Origin: CAYRHN01 sp964424115
Lineage (GTDB): Bacteria; Chloroflexota; Anaerolineae; Anaerolineales; Anaerolineaceae
Direction: 5' to 3'
NCBI GenBank assembly: GCA_964424115.1
Contig: CAYRHN010000008.1
Span: 1-64,000 of the forward strand
Length of the DNA: 64,000 nucleotides
The notes beneath the pieces were generated by a model. It saw nothing but the letters and a program-made list of their open reading frames with translations, had not been told where the DNA came from and searched no databases. Each line of letters opens with the position of its first letter. Position 1 is the stretch's first letter. Below are positions 17,827 to 27,791 of the stretch, piece by piece. The translations under genes and the position numbers were made by a program.

Positions 17827-17865
17827 TTTTAGCTCCTCGCTGTCCAGAATTAAATTTTTAGATCA

Positions 17866-19275
17866 TCAAAACGCACCATGGCCGCGCAGAACAACCCCGA
17901 CTGTCTTGACCAGGATCTGCAAATCCAACCAGATCGAATAATGCTGCACATAATAGAGATCATCTTCTGTGTGTAAATGCATGGGCTTGTCGCTGCGCCC
18001 GTTGACCTGCCACCAGCCGGTCAGCCCTTGCGGAACGGCAAAGCGTTTGCGCTGCCAGGGCTGGTATTTTTCCACCAGGTAGGGCATTTCCGGACGCGGT
18101 CCAACCCAGCTCATCTCTCCCTTGATGATATTGATCACTTGCGGCCATTCATCCAGGCTCCATCGGCGCATGAAGCGCCCAACCCGCGTGACGCGCGGAT
18201 CCCCCCTCACTTTGTGGATCAGGTTACCCTGTCCATCTACCTGCTCAACGACTTTTCGCAAAGCCTCGGCGTTCACCACCATGGTGCGGAACTTAAAAAC
18301 GCGGAAGATTCGCCCGTTCTCACCCACCCGTTCCTGGCGGAAGAAGACCGGGCCGCGATCGTCTAACCAGATCGCCAGGCTGAGCAAGGCCATCAACGGC
18401 ACAAGAAATGGAAAGCTTAAAAGGCACAGGGTCAGATCAAAGGCGCGTTTGACCATGCGCTGGTACTCGCTCAAGGCCGGCGCGCGCAAGTCCAGCATGG
18501 GAATGCCGGCAAATTCTTCCACCGAGGCACGGTGCAGGGTGAGCGAGAAGTAATCCGGGATGACCCACACCCGCACCGGCTGGTCGTGCAGATCGCTGAC
18601 CGTCTGGGTCAGGCGGGCATGCGCCGAGGCCGGCAGGGCCACCACCACATCCTCGATATGTTCTGTGGTGATGACGGTGCGGGCTTTATCCAGCGGTCCC
18701 AGCACATCCGCGTGGCCTTGTTGCTTGTGCGGGTCATCATCCAGAAAGCCAACCAGTTTGAGCCCGAACATGCGCTGGTTGATCTGCGCTTGCAGGCGGC
18801 GTCCCACCGTACCGGCTCCCAGGATCAACACACGCCGTTCCTGCGCAGCGCGAAGGATGTTCCAGCGGAACGCCAGGCGCACCACCACCCGCCAGATCAG
18901 CATGAGCAGGTAGGCCAACAGCGCAAAGAAGACGAATAAGAAACGCGAAATATCGCGGTAGGTGAAATACAGAACCCCTGCCCCGGCTACTGCCGCCAGC
19001 ATCGAACCAAGTGTCAGGCTGCCAAATTCATTGACCACCCGCAAATTGCGCCGCCCGTCATAAACCGAGAATAAAAGCAGCACTGCCACCCACACGATGG
19101 GGAAGACCAAATATAATTCCGAAGGAATGCTGATCGGACCAGAGATCGGTTCGACAAATGGCAGCGCGCTGAGCACTGGGCGTAGCAGAGTGGAAAGCAG
19201 CAGCGCCAACGCCACCAGGGCAGCATCCATGGCAATGGAAAAGAGGGCAAAATTGGCGGAGAAGCGGCGGAACAT
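17866..19275 (-). CDS. Undecaprenyl-phosphate sugar phosphotransferase (WbaP/WcaJ type)
   Basis: 469 residues. Initiates glycan assembly by moving a sugar-1-phosphate onto the polyprenyl carrier. The N-terminal half has about four membrane helices and a Rossmann-like CoA-binding-type region (VLILGAGTVGRRLQAQI). The C-terminal catalytic domain is canonical: KRAFDLTLCLL reentrant helix, KFRTM, the Asp-Glu dyad in RRWSLDEWPQ, and WVGPRPEMP. It is the last gene of the glycan locus and lies 4 bp from the WecG-like gene, so it is certainly cotranscribed with it. Confidence 0.92.
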   Translation of the reverse strand: MFRRFSANFALFSIAMDAALVALALLLSTLLRPVLSALPFVEPISGPISIPSELYLVFPIVWVAVLLLFSVYDGRRNLRVVNEFGSLTLGSMLAAVAGAGVLYFTYRDISRFLFVFFALLAYLLMLIWRVVVRLAFRWNILRAAQERRVLILGAGTVGRRLQAQINQRMFGLKLVGFLDDDPHKQQGHADVLGPLDKARTVITTEHIEDVVVALPASAHARLTQTVSDLHDQPVRVWVIPDYFSLTLHRASVEEFAGIPMLDLRAPALSEYQRMVKRAFDLTLCLLSFPFLVPLMALLSLAIWLDDRGPVFFRQERVGENGRIFRVFKFRTMVVNAEALRKVVEQVDGQGNLIHKVRGDPRVTRVGRFMRRWSLDEWPQVINIIKGEMSWVGPRPEMPYLVEKYQPWQRKRFAVPQGLTGWWQVNGRSDKPMHLHTEDDLYYVQHYSIWLDLQILVKTVGVVLRGHGAF

Positions 19276-19279
19276 AAGA

Positions 19280-20059
19280 TCAGTCTCTCTCTAAAGGATA
19301 CCGCTTTAACCCGATTTTTTGCAAGAGAACCAGGGCCACAAAACGGGGATACCCCAGAAGATAGCGTTTCCACAGGCGTTTCGGCTCGCTGAACAGGCGG
19401 AAAAGCCATTCCAACCCGCTGCGCTGCATCCAACGCGGTGCCTGAGGCTTGTTGCCGGAAAGAAAATCAAAGGCCGCCCCCACCCCCACCAACACCGGCG
19501 CCAGGCCGGGTTGCTCACTCACCTGCTGCGCCATCCAGCGCTCCTGGCGGGGAGAACCCAACCCCACCCACAAGATATCCGCCTGTGCACCACGGATTCG
19601 CTGCAAGGCCTCTACTTGCTCCTCCGGAGTCAGCTCACGGAAAGGCGGCGATTCCAGCCCCGCCACCTGTAAGGCAGGAAAGCGCGTGCGCAGGCATTCC
19701 ACCAGGCGTTCAGGAATGCCCGGGGCTCCTCCATAGAAATAATGGCGCCAACCGCGCGCCAGCCCATACGCGCAGGCTGCCAGCAACAGGTCGGGGCCGT
19801 AGACTCGCTCTACATCTTTATGCCCGGCCCAGCGGATCAGCCAGACAACCGGCATACCGTCCGGGGTGGTCAGCCCAGAATGGTTGTACACCGGGCGCAG
19901 GTCGGGGTGGTCGTGGCACTCCATGATCGCGTGGGCCGGTGCGCAGCAGATATAATGACTGCGCCGCTCCTCGATCCAGCCGTGCATTGCTTCCAACGCA
20001 TTGGCTATGCGAATAGCGTGAATGCCTACGCCCAGGATGTTGACCCACGGATACTCCAT
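19280..20059 (-). CDS. WecG/TagA/CpsF-family glycosyltransferase (GT26)
   Basis: About 259 residues. Adds the second sugar to a lipid-linked acceptor in this family. Family motifs are visible: VNILGVGIH near the start, TPDGMPVVWL, YFYGGAPGIPERL, the GLGSPRQERWM signature and GVGAAFDFLSG. The start at 20059 (MEYPWVNI) avoids overlap with the upstream gene; a longer frame to 20125 exists. It sits directly before the initiating phosphotransferase, consistent with these two enzymes acting on consecutive steps. Confidence 0.9.
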   Translation of the reverse strand: MEYPWVNILGVGIHAIRIANALEAMHGWIEERRSHYICCAPAHAIMECHDHPDLRPVYNHSGLTTPDGMPVVWLIRWAGHKDVERVYGPDLLLAACAYGLARGWRHYFYGGAPGIPERLVECLRTRFPALQVAGLESPPFRELTPEEQVEALQRIRGAQADILWVGLGSPRQERWMAQQVSEQPGLAPVLVGVGAAFDFLSGNKPQAPRWMQRSGLEWLFRLFSEPKRLWKRYLLGYPRFVALVLLQKIGLKRYPLERD

Positions 20060-20096
20060 ACCGGTATTGTACCCTAACCTGTCAGTTGCCGAGATC

Positions 20097-21275
20097 TCAA
20101 CTTGCTGCTTTCTTTCGCTCGGCAATCAAATCCATCAATTCCAACCATTTCTGATAACTGATTTGGGCGGTGTAATTCTCTTCGAAAGTATGCCTTGCGC
20201 TATAACGCATTTCCGCCAACGTATCCGGGTGATCGACCAGACCTTTGATCTTGTCTTCCAGATCGTTCACAGAATTCCTTTGGAAAAACAAACCGTTCTT
20301 TCCATCCACCACCATACAGTGCATCGCGCCCAGATCATTACATAAAACAGGCAACCCGGCTGCAAATGCCTCAATGATCGTTCGAGGCATCCCCTCGTAC
20401 CAGGAGGATGGGAATATCAGGAAAGAAGCCGATTGCATGATCTTCATCGTTTCGTCGTGCGGCAACCTGCCGCAATACCGGATTCGCTTATCGGTTTGAG
20501 CCGCTTGGAGTACCTCCTCCGTCAACGGCCCATCTCCTACAATCCACAATGGTAACGATGCTTCCAACCGCCGCCAGGTCTCTAAGAGCAGATGCACCCC
20601 CTTTTCCTCGCTCAACCGCCCCACAAACAGGGCGTATCCCCCGTCCCCCGAACCCAATCCAGGATCGGGCAGTACAAAATTAGGTTTAATAAAGATCTTC
20701 TCGGCTGGCAAACCGGCCTGAATGAATTTCCCGCGCGCGAAATCGGTCAATACGATAAATGCGTCCACTTTGCGCGACCAGGTTTTGATCAGCCGGTGAA
20801 AAGCAACCATGCAGGCCACCACAAAACTGCCAGCACGGCTGTTCCGATAACAGGCGTACCGAACCCCTGGCCAGGGGAACGACTTTCCCAAACACCTTTC
20901 ACACACATCACCGTCCCGGAAACAGAGCCCGTTCAGGCAAAAGAAACGGTAATTGTGTAATGTCCAGACTACGGGAGTATGATGCTTTCGGGCTGCATAA
21001 AAGACGGCCGGAGATATCAGAGGAAAAAAATTATGCACAGAAACCAGATCGCAAGGATCATTACTCAAGAGCCGATCTATCTCCCGAAAGGTTTCCCCGG
21101 ACCATATCGTTCGTAGAGCCGTGGCAATTCCGCCCAATTTAACGATCCTTTGGTTATCCTGGATATATTCAACAACTGAATTGCCCTTCTCCCGGAGGAG
21201 AGCCCCCTCGGATTCAAAGCACTCATCTTCGCCACCACGGATCAAATACCGGTTGTGCACCATCAAGAAATTCAT
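20097..21275 (-). CDS. Glycosyltransferase family 4
   Basis: 392 residues, GT-B fold. The N-terminal acceptor domain begins MVHNRYLIRGGEDE and contains a Cys-rich loop (CLNGLCFRDGDVCERC) seen in a GT4 subgroup. The C-terminal domain has GRLSEEKGVHLL and the EX7E-type segment EGMPRTIIEAFAAG. It transfers an activated sugar to the lipid-linked glycan; donor and acceptor are unknown. It is separated from the next upstream glycosyltransferase by 52 bp, one of the few gaps in the locus. Confidence 0.88.
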   Translation of the reverse strand: MNFLMVHNRYLIRGGEDECFESEGALLREKGNSVVEYIQDNQRIVKLGGIATALRTIWSGETFREIDRLLSNDPCDLVSVHNFFPLISPAVFYAARKHHTPVVWTLHNYRFFCLNGLCFRDGDVCERCLGKSFPWPGVRYACYRNSRAGSFVVACMVAFHRLIKTWSRKVDAFIVLTDFARGKFIQAGLPAEKIFIKPNFVLPDPGLGSGDGGYALFVGRLSEEKGVHLLLETWRRLEASLPLWIVGDGPLTEEVLQAAQTDKRIRYCGRLPHDETMKIMQSASFLIFPSSWYEGMPRTIIEAFAAGLPVLCNDLGAMHCMVVDGKNGLFFQRNSVNDLEDKIKGLVDHPDTLAEMRYSARHTFEENYTAQISYQKWLELMDLIAERKKAAS

Positions 21276-21327
21276 TTTCTCAACCTATCATAATCCAAAG
21301 CCCTTACAAGGATTTTGAAGGAATTTG

Positions 21328-22491
21328 TCAACCACGTTCCTTCCCCAACAAGTTATTATAAGTTCCAGCCAAATTATCTAACATCTTTTGGCGAGAAAAA
21401 AGCTCACGGTTGCGTAAAGAAGCCGCCTCACCCAACCTTAAAGCCAAAGGAGGATCATTAAGAAATGTCCGAATTGCATCCGCTGCCGCTGCTTCATTAC
21501 CAGGTTCAACCAACAATCCACTCACGTGATCTTGAATGATCTCGGGGATTCCCCCCACTCGCGATGCAATGATCGGTTTTTTCAATGCCGATGCATGAAG
21601 TAGCACAGTGGGTAGTGTGTCAAATTCAACCGGGGTATGGATAAGGATTTGCAAAGCCGCCAAAATATTCAACGCGTCGAGACGCCACCCGGCAAAGAAA
21701 ACCCTGTTTTCGAGGCCAACTCTCACAACAAATGACCGCAATTCTGCTAAATAAGCTTCACCCTCCACGCTTCCCCGTGGGTCGCCTACCACGATCAAGT
21801 TGGTGTGTGGAAATTGAGCAGCTACCTGCGCAAATGCATTGAGTGCAACACCTTGCCCTTTCAAAGGGCGAACCGTTCCGATCACCCCAATCCATTGGCA
21901 ATTCTGAGGAACATTAAATTCCTTACAAAGGTCAGTGGGCTCAATGGAAGCGTAATCTTCCTGGGTGCCGTTATAGACCACGCAAGTACGCGGAGCCAGC
22001 CGGGGATTCAACCGAATCACAACTTGCTGTAATGCCCGTGAAGCACATAAAATCTGATCCGACAACGACGCAAGCAAAAATCCCTTAATGGCACCTGAAC
22101 TATCCATTTTTGCATTATCATGCAAATGAGTAATATTTGGAATATGAGCCAAACGCGCCCCTAAGCCACCATGGAACGCTGTTTGCAGCTTGTTGGAATG
22201 AATCAAAACGGAATGATATTTTTTGGCCAGGCGGCGGATCTTCACTGCATTCGCTAACCAGGGGCGGAACTGCCGGTACCATCCCTCTCCATGGATACCT
22301 GGTAAAGAAGGCATGTATTCAACTAATATCCCTTTACGCTCACAATATTCGCTCAACCAGCCTGGCTCAGGAAGGATCACTACTGGAGAGCATCCAACAA
22401 GTTCAGCCGCTTCCGTATAACCCGCCAGAGCTTCTTCTGCGCCGCCTTGCAAGCTGGTATTGTTTATGTAGAGGATGGAGGGTTTCATCAT
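21328..22491 (-). CDS. Glycosyltransferase family 4
   Basis: 387 residues. It starts with ILYINNTSLQGGAEEAL, the loop that contacts acceptor and donor in GT4 enzymes. The C-terminal nucleotide-sugar domain shows IGVIGTVRPLKGQGVAL and HTPVEFDTLPTVLLHA with KKPIIASRVGGIPEII. The expected first Glu of EX7E is replaced around FDTLPTVL, so the family signature is incomplete. Its start overlaps the end of the upstream GT2 gene by 4 nt, showing cotranscription and coupling. Confidence 0.86.
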   Translation of the reverse strand: MMKPSILYINNTSLQGGAEEALAGYTEAAELVGCSPVVILPEPGWLSEYCERKGILVEYMPSLPGIHGEGWYRQFRPWLANAVKIRRLAKKYHSVLIHSNKLQTAFHGGLGARLAHIPNITHLHDNAKMDSSGAIKGFLLASLSDQILCASRALQQVVIRLNPRLAPRTCVVYNGTQEDYASIEPTDLCKEFNVPQNCQWIGVIGTVRPLKGQGVALNAFAQVAAQFPHTNLIVVGDPRGSVEGEAYLAELRSFVVRVGLENRVFFAGWRLDALNILAALQILIHTPVEFDTLPTVLLHASALKKPIIASRVGGIPEIIQDHVSGLLVEPGNEAAAADAIRTFLNDPPLALRLGEAASLRNRELFSRQKMLDNLAGTYNNLLGKERG

Positions 22492-23453
22492 ACACCTCGC
22501 GTTATCTTCTGATAAGCTCTCGCCCGGCTGGACAATCTCCGATCATATTTCTTCAATATCCACCTGGAAAAACGCTGTGGTAAGGCCAATAATATGGACA
22601 TCATCGCATACTGCACAGTCCAGCCGCGTTGATTGTGAAAAGCGACCATTTGTTCATGGGCTTTTTCTGAAATCCCAGCCTGAAGATAATGCTTGGCTAA
22701 AAAGATCATAAGCTGGTAATAACATTTATCCAATACAGCAGGAGGCAATTGAGCCAGTTCGGGGTTCTTCTCCAGGCACCTGCGTCGAACGATCAACATA
22801 TTTTGCAACATACGCAAAGGATTCCCAGACATTTGACCGGAGCTCAGGCGGTATCGTGCTAATGTCTCTTGAATGTAATCCAGTTTCCAGTCCCTGGCAA
22901 TTCGCAACCACAAATCATAATCCTCACAAGCAGTGAGGCTCTCATCAAATTCTCCAGCGGTTCTTAGACAATCCCGACGGACAACCGCTGTTAACACCGG
23001 GACAAAATTACGTTCAAACAAGGTGGTAAAAACTTCACCAGACGCAGGTGGAACCAGGTCAAAAAAGGTAGCCTTGTGAAGTCCTTGAGCGTCAAAGTAA
23101 TGGGCATTGCTAAAAACCAATCCCACCTGCGAATCACGCTCAAAGAGCGGCACTTGCCGGGCTAATTTATCAGGAAACCATAGATCATCTGCGTCTAAAA
23201 ATGCCAGCAAATCCCCACTGGCAGCGCAAATTCCGCTATTTCGTGCTGCCGGCAAGCCTCGGTTAGGTTGGCGGATGATCTGGATGCTTTCGCCAAACTG
23301 CGCCAGCACTTCTGATGTTTGATCCGTGGAGCCATCATCCACCACAATCACCTGGTATGCCGGATAGGTTTGAGCCAGCGCGCTTTTTACTGCATCAGCA
23401 ACATATGCAGCGTGCTGGTAAGTGGGAATAATCACACTGACTCGGAGCACCAC
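22488..23453 (-). CDS. Glycosyltransferase family 2
   Basis: 321 residues, GT-A fold. It begins SVIIPTYQHAAYVADAVKSA and continues VIVVDDGSTDQTSEVL (nucleotide binding) and LAFLDADDLWFPDKL (metal-binding DxD). The C-terminal ~100 residues are helical with an amphipathic Arg-rich segment, suggesting membrane association. The start codon shares its A with the end of the fucosyltransferase gene. It is an inverting sugar transferase of the glycan locus; the sugar is unknown. Confidence 0.9.
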   Translation of the reverse strand: MVLRVSVIIPTYQHAAYVADAVKSALAQTYPAYQVIVVDDGSTDQTSEVLAQFGESIQIIRQPNRGLPAARNSGICAASGDLLAFLDADDLWFPDKLARQVPLFERDSQVGLVFSNAHYFDAQGLHKATFFDLVPPASGEVFTTLFERNFVPVLTAVVRRDCLRTAGEFDESLTACEDYDLWLRIARDWKLDYIQETLARYRLSSGQMSGNPLRMLQNMLIVRRRCLEKNPELAQLPPAVLDKCYYQLMIFLAKHYLQAGISEKAHEQMVAFHNQRGWTVQYAMMSILLALPQRFSRWILKKYDRRLSSRARAYQKITRGV

Positions 23454-24358
23454 TAATCCCGCTCCGTTTTCTGCCAGTCAGGAGGATAAAGATCACGCAT
23501 ATCGACGGCAGGATCGTTGATCCAAGGCACGGGTGCATAAACCACCTTACCAGGTCGGTTTCCCATCCATGCTGCCCACCAGGAAAAGGAACTGTTGGCA
23601 ATGATGAAGGAATGGCAAAGGCTCATCAAATGTAGATCCAGGTGATCTGCGCGAGATTTATTGACGTCCACAAAAGTCATTGGAAATTGCGTTGGAAGGT
23701 TCCGGCGGGACCATTCGAGATCATCCGAAAATACAAAAAAATTAGCCGGAGGGAATTCTCTTATCATATTTTCCATACATCGCCGGTAATACCCAATAGA
23801 GCAAACACCATGATATCTGGCCGCATTGGGATTGCTCAGATAGTCCCCACGGCGAATATGAACTGCCACAGCCTGGACAGCCAGGATCTGATCCGCCATA
23901 CGTTGGTTCCTTTCATCCAACGGCAAGAGAGGCTGGAATTCCTCCAACAACTGCGTTCGAATAACCCCATAATATTGCCAACACTGCCAATATCCATTCA
24001 GATAAATTGACGCTTTGCACTTCATCCAGGATGGTTCATACCGTCTGGACCTTTCCAGGCCCAGCCGGCGCAATGAATAAGGCAAAACCTGTTGGAACAA
24101 CCGATATGCCCGGTGCACCCTCCGAGGGCGATTCTCCCAGGTAAGCTGATCGCATTCGCTATCCCCAGCTATTGTAGCCTGAATGCGCCACCCATCCAAC
24201 TGATAATATCGCATCGTATCCCCCGCCGGAGTGCGCTGTGGCTCAAGAAAACGCATATCCAATCGAAGCGGAACCCCATTCAGCAGTGCCAGACGCCGAC
24301 CAAAGGCATATTGGAACATTTGATTTCCCAGGCCGCCCAGCAGGCGAACAATGATCAT
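23453..24358 (-). CDS. Alpha-1,2-fucosyltransferase-like (GT11)
   Basis: 301 residues. GT11 signatures are clear: RLLGGLGNQMFQYAFGRRLA at the N-terminus, VHIRRGDYLSN (the HxRRxDY donor-binding motif), FFVFSDDLEW and ANSSFSWWAAWM. Enzymes of this family transfer fucose from GDP-fucose to galactose-like acceptors, so the exported glycan probably carries deoxyhexose branches. No GDP-fucose synthesis genes are in the window. It overlaps the upstream gene by 4 nt. Confidence 0.92.
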   Translation of the reverse strand: MIIVRLLGGLGNQMFQYAFGRRLALLNGVPLRLDMRFLEPQRTPAGDTMRYYQLDGWRIQATIAGDSECDQLTWENRPRRVHRAYRLFQQVLPYSLRRLGLERSRRYEPSWMKCKASIYLNGYWQCWQYYGVIRTQLLEEFQPLLPLDERNQRMADQILAVQAVAVHIRRGDYLSNPNAARYHGVCSIGYYRRCMENMIREFPPANFFVFSDDLEWSRRNLPTQFPMTFVDVNKSRADHLDLHLMSLCHSFIIANSSFSWWAAWMGNRPGKVVYAPVPWINDPAVDMRDLYPPDWQKTERD

Positions 24359-25896
24359 TTATTCCCCCAATACTCGTTCAATTCGGCCTGCAGTGCATTT
24401 ATCATGTCTGCATGCAGTTCATCTGAAGTTGCTCCATCAAAACCGCCTTCGGTGAATTTGCAGGCAGTCACCATATTGTGCAGGAGGTCATGTGTGATAC
24501 CGTTTTCGAAGATCTGGCATACATATTCCTGGTAAGCAAGTCCGGCATTTGAAACTTCACGACGCCATCGGCTGAGAGCCCTCGTACTAAGGGCAAAATG
24601 AAAAATCAAACTACATACATTTTGCCCAAACACTCCATCCGAGGGGGTCTTTCCTAAATATGAAGTAATCGGAAGACTGAACTTTGGGCCAAGACGGTTT
24701 TCATCGATAAATAAATTAGCTATCACCCCATTATCCGCATCTGCGGTATAGCGCCCGCTAACCATGGTCTGAATCAAAGAAAAATAATGAATAAGCCTGT
24801 TCCTCACCTTGCCTGAAAAGGAATGAGCCGGAATAAGACTTCGCCGGTAAAATCCGGCATAATCCGCTACTACCTGCGCCATACCGGTCTCCATAATTCG
24901 GTAAAAATTATTGGTGCAGGTAAAGCGACTATTATCATATAACGAATACTGTGGAATATATTCCTTTTTACGCCATCGTTGGGGAAAAACAAACCTGCTG
25001 GTATAAGCATTTGAGAGACCAGTATCACATCCCACAGAGGAACATCCATAACGTTGCAACAACCAGATCGGAAATCTCAACCAGTCATCACTGATTGGAT
25101 AAACATCCGCGTCGATCATGGCTACATAGCGTTCTTTTACCTGTTTTAAAGCAAAATCCAATAACCAACCCACATCTGGCACTTCCTTGTTGGGACGGAA
25201 TGCTTGGATGAAAGTTATTTCAGGATCAGATTTCCATTCCTCGATTAGTCGCTCATAGGAACCATCTTGGGAACCGTCATCAATTAAATAAATATGTTCC
25301 TTTATCGATGCACATTTTTTAATTTCTTTGAGGCAAGCCGAAGCAAATGGATAACTCTCCCAATGGGGAATTATGATTCCACAATCAAGAGGAACGCCCT
25401 GTTTTTCATATCGCAGCATCACCAAGTGACATTCTTCTTGAGACGTAGATAGCGTCTTTAACGGATCAGAGGGGAACACGGAAATTGTTTTATCAACAGG
25501 AAATTTAGAAGCAATGCCTGACTTGCTGCCACCTGGAACCCTAAGGAATAGTAAAACCTCATGTCCAACAGGCTCAAGTTGTAAGAGGAATTCTTCCAGG
25601 TTTTGGATCTTCTCCAAGTCCTCAATGATAACTAAACTATCCATACCTTCCGGGATTACATTTCCATTTGACTCGATCACAAAACGTCCATCCAAATTTG
25701 GTTTCGTTCTCCTACCTGCATCGAACCAACCAATGGATTGACCCAACCGCACCCTCAGAATAGTCTGAGCAAGAATCCAGACTTGTTCCTGATCCTTTAT
25801 CGCAAAACGACGTGCCACCCTTCGGTAAAAAGGAAGTTTTGTGTCCGATTGCCTTGCCCAAATTACGTTGATTAGAGAGAAAACATTTTTGATCAT
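24355..25896 (-). CDS. GT2-like glycosyltransferase with long N-terminal extension
   Basis: 513 residues. From about residue 165 a GT-A domain is visible: CGIIIPHWESYPFASACL, IYLIDDGSQDGSYERL and the metal-binding MIDADVYPISDDW. The first ~165 residues match nothing I know; they contain alternating hydrophobic strands (DSLVIIEDL, HEVLLFLRVPGG) that could be a separate regulatory or acceptor domain. Base composition is AT-richer than the flanking housekeeping genes. It overlaps both neighbours by 4 nt. Confidence 0.8.
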   Translation of the reverse strand: MIKNVFSLINVIWARQSDTKLPFYRRVARRFAIKDQEQVWILAQTILRVRLGQSIGWFDAGRRTKPNLDGRFVIESNGNVIPEGMDSLVIIEDLEKIQNLEEFLLQLEPVGHEVLLFLRVPGGSKSGIASKFPVDKTISVFPSDPLKTLSTSQEECHLVMLRYEKQGVPLDCGIIIPHWESYPFASACLKEIKKCASIKEHIYLIDDGSQDGSYERLIEEWKSDPEITFIQAFRPNKEVPDVGWLLDFALKQVKERYVAMIDADVYPISDDWLRFPIWLLQRYGCSSVGCDTGLSNAYTSRFVFPQRWRKKEYIPQYSLYDNSRFTCTNNFYRIMETGMAQVVADYAGFYRRSLIPAHSFSGKVRNRLIHYFSLIQTMVSGRYTADADNGVIANLFIDENRLGPKFSLPITSYLGKTPSDGVFGQNVCSLIFHFALSTRALSRWRREVSNAGLAYQEYVCQIFENGITHDLLHNMVTACKFTEGGFDGATSDELHADMINALQAELNEYWGNK

Positions 25897-27062
25897 GTCT
25901 CTCCTACAATCTCCCGGTATAAGGTTTCGTATTTGTCAGTTATGATCTCCCAATCAAAATTCATCCGCCAGGCGTTATATCCAGCCTCTCCCAATTGGGT
26001 TCGTTCTAGCTCATTTCCTAAGAGTCTCTCGATTTCCCGGGCCATCTCTGTCGGATTTCCATCTACGTAACCCTGTGGTAAAGAGCGGGTAGGAAGCAAA
26101 ATCCCTCCATGGCTTAATTCTATTATCTCTTCAGCGTTACCAACCGAAAGCGTAACAAAAGGTGTGTGGGCAGCCATCGCCTCAAAGAAAACTAACGGGG
26201 AATACTCAATATTCGATCCAAAAATAAATAAATCTGCTGCGCGATAAGCTGCCACCACCCACTCACGAGGTAGATCCATCAGCATAACCTGCTTTTTCCC
26301 CAATCCAGATAAATTGACCAGCATACTTTGCAGCTTACATTTCCAATAACAACCCCGGCTATTCTCCATCCGATTACCAATCACTACCAAGACGGCATTT
26401 TTCAGTGAGGAGCGGCGAAAAGCTTCCATGACCAATCTATGTCCTTTTACCCCAGTGTGGGTTCCCACAGTAAGTAAAAGCGGGGTATCCGCAGAAATTC
26501 CAAATCGCTTCCTGAAATCAAGGTTATTCCTCTCAAACTCATCGGCAGCGGCTCCATTGGGGATAATGTACAAATGCTTCAGCTTAAGTTGGCGCGCGAA
26601 TTCAATATCACGGTACTTCCCCGCATGAAAGATCAAAGCATTATATTGCCTCAATACCTTTTCAATGCGCTTAAAATAATCCTTATACTGGGGATCATAT
26701 AATCCGGAGAAGCCACAAGGAACCAAAATAGCAGGATAAGGAAGTTTTGCCAGCAAAGGGAACGCTAGATCAGCGGTCCATTCCTGGGCAGCATAATTCA
26801 TCATCACATCAAAATCACCGCTAAGCAAGTAACTCTGGTACTGCTCCACAGTCCCGGTAATTCCGCGTACATCATTACCAGAAATGCTAAATTCCTTGAT
26901 ACGCACACCGTTTAATTCTTCAAAATTACGTTTTGACAAACGGGTAGTGGCGATGGTCACCTGGTGTCCGCGTTTCACCAAACGCTCTGAGATTTGGCGT
27001 ACTACTTCTTGCGCCCCACCAATACTCGGATAATAGAATTCAACGGTATGGAGGATGTTCAT
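25893..27062 (-). CDS. Glycosyltransferase family 4
   Basis: About 389 residues. The start is set at ATG 27062 (MNILHTVEFYYPSIGG), which overlaps the upstream stop as ATGA; the longer frame to 27101 would read into the methyltransferase gene. The Gly-rich donor loop is YYPSIGGAQEVVRQI. The C-terminal domain has LLTVGTHTGVKGHRLV and YSPLVFFEAMAAHTPF, with Glu residues at the EX7E positions. It is a retaining sugar transferase of the glycan locus. Confidence 0.88.
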   Translation of the reverse strand: MNILHTVEFYYPSIGGAQEVVRQISERLVKRGHQVTIATTRLSKRNFEELNGVRIKEFSISGNDVRGITGTVEQYQSYLLSGDFDVMMNYAAQEWTADLAFPLLAKLPYPAILVPCGFSGLYDPQYKDYFKRIEKVLRQYNALIFHAGKYRDIEFARQLKLKHLYIIPNGAAADEFERNNLDFRKRFGISADTPLLLTVGTHTGVKGHRLVMEAFRRSSLKNAVLVVIGNRMENSRGCYWKCKLQSMLVNLSGLGKKQVMLMDLPREWVVAAYRAADLFIFGSNIEYSPLVFFEAMAAHTPFVTLSVGNAEEIIELSHGGILLPTRSLPQGYVDGNPTEMAREIERLLGNELERTQLGEAGYNAWRMNFDWEIITDKYETLYREIVGET

Positions 27063-27787
27063 GTTCTTTTTGCCACGCAAACCATATATGGTGATGACCA
27101 TCGATTTGGATGATTAAGCTTATCTACCCAAACACCAAGTTTCTTTATTGCTCTGATCCAAAATCCTTTGAAACGTTGCGAAGGATTGCTCTCTGCCCAG
27201 AAATCAAATGTCCGGTAATATCCCCGGAACAAAATTTCCAGACCTTGATCCGATATGATTTCCTCCCAAACCTTCAAATCCATAGCTTCCAATACATGTT
27301 GTTTGAGATTCTTCCTGTCCAAAATCCAATGCAACAGATGTTGTAATCCACGGAAATTTGGACAAGTAATTATCAATATACCGCCAGGATTAAGTAATTT
27401 TATGTGATGTTGCAGAACCTCTCGAAAATTGTAAAAATGCTCAATAAATCCGAAGGAGCATACTACATCATAAGCTTCAGAAGGTTGAAAAGTAAGAAAA
27501 TCTGCCTGATAGAATGAGCCTATCTGGACATGTTGATTTGAAAGGAATTCAATCAATCGTGTAGTAACATATGGTGTTTTGTCTAGTCCATTGATTGTAT
27601 ATCCAAATTCCTTGCCTAAGTAGACTAGATAATAACCAGGATAACATCCAACCTCAAAACAAGTTCTTGCATTTCTAGACAGGTATTTGGTAAAGATATC
27701 TTTGAACTGGATACCTTCAACCTCGTATTTTAGAGTAAGATTTTCGTAGGAGTGATCCCAATAGCTTTGATCAACAATCGTTTGCAT
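27059..27787 (-). CDS. Class I SAM-dependent methyltransferase
   Basis: About 242 residues. The SAM-binding region is CFEVGCYPGYYLVYL, and the later YDVVCSFGFIEHFYNF plus LNPGGILIITCPNF match methyltransferase_11/12 families. In this locus it probably methylates a sugar or the glycan end. The ATG at 27787 is used rather than an upstream TTG at 27802; the start lies a few bases beyond the stop of the upstream gene. AT-rich relative to most of the window. Confidence 0.85.
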   Translation of the reverse strand: MQTIVDQSYWDHSYENLTLKYEVEGIQFKDIFTKYLSRNARTCFEVGCYPGYYLVYLGKEFGYTINGLDKTPYVTTRLIEFLSNQHVQIGSFYQADFLTFQPSEAYDVVCSFGFIEHFYNFREVLQHHIKLLNPGGILIITCPNFRGLQHLLHWILDRKNLKQHVLEAMDLKVWEEIISDQGLEILFRGYYRTFDFWAESNPSQRFKGFWIRAIKKLGVWVDKLNHPNRWSSPYMVCVAKRT

Positions 27788-27791
27788 AGTT

